DNA from: Nitrospirota bacterium
GTDB taxonomy: Bacteria; Nitrospirota; 9FT-COMBO-42-15; HDB-SIOI813
DNA: 6,436 bases
Direction: 5' to 3'
Assembly (NCBI GenBank): GCA_023248365.1
Contig: JAHFER010000097.1
Span: 1-6,436, forward strand
The notes beneath the pieces were generated by a model. The model saw only the letters and a program-made list of their open reading frames with translations. It ran no database searches and was not told the DNA's origin. Positions 6,403-6,436 of this stretch are shown in pieces (positions within the stretch are counted from its first letter, which is position 1; every line of letters begins with the position of its first letter). The position numbers were made by a program, and so were the translations under genes.

Positions 6403-6436
6403 CAAGGAATTAAGATATATAAAAAATAATATTTTT

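Noticed and set aside
6403..6436. AT-rich stretch upstream of kdsC as a promoter
   Set aside because: No convincing pair of -35 and -10 boxes with proper spacing on the minus strand; the true promoter may lie beyond the window.

Overview
The window comes from a diderm (Gram-negative) bacterium with moderately AT-rich DNA. The kdsC gene implies Kdo-containing LPS. PATAN/DUF4388 proteins, HAMP-GGDEF sensors and TPR/zinc-ribbon membrane proteins together suggest an environmental lineage such as Nitrospirota or Desulfobacterota. That placement is an impression from gene content and cannot be fixed from the sequence alone.

Layout: the left quarter (2-1632, plus strand) holds two translationally coupled genes. 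The first is a membrane sensor with a four-helix-type periplasmic region, HAMP and a variant GGDEF domain; it is cut by the left window edge. The second is a small TPR/coiled-coil lipoprotein starting at an ATGA overlap. The rest (6359 down to 1641, minus strand) is one tight gene string: kdsC (Kdo-8-phosphate phosphatase), pgsA (phosphatidylglycerophosphate synthase), a 762-residue fusion of PlsY (glycerol-3-phosphate acyltransferase) to a TPR/zinc-ribbon multi-pass membrane protein, and a PATAN protein carrying an MshEN-like insertion and a GspG-like extracytoplasmic tail. Junctions are a 4-base overlap, a 12-base gap and a 1-base gap, so this looks like a single operon. The two transcription units converge with 8 bases between stop codons. 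There is no gene-free stretch over 300 bases.

How it may work together: kdsC, pgsA and plsY are core envelope lipid/LPS genes. The two genes that follow are membrane proteins of unknown role that contain interaction modules (TPR, zinc ribbon, PATAN, pseudopilin-like). The convergent unit encodes a possible cyclic-dinucleotide enzyme, while the PATAN protein carries a sequence matching the tandem 24+5+24 layout of the c-di-GMP receptor domain MshEN. The most interesting points are: (1) a Ser at the base-selectivity position of the GGDEF domain, as in Hypr cGAMP synthases; (2) the MshEN-like tandem motif inside PATAN; (3) the GspG-like tail on the same protein; (4) the PlsY fusion; and (5) a GlrK/QseG-like sensor-lipoprotein pair in which the kinase output seems replaced by GGDEF.
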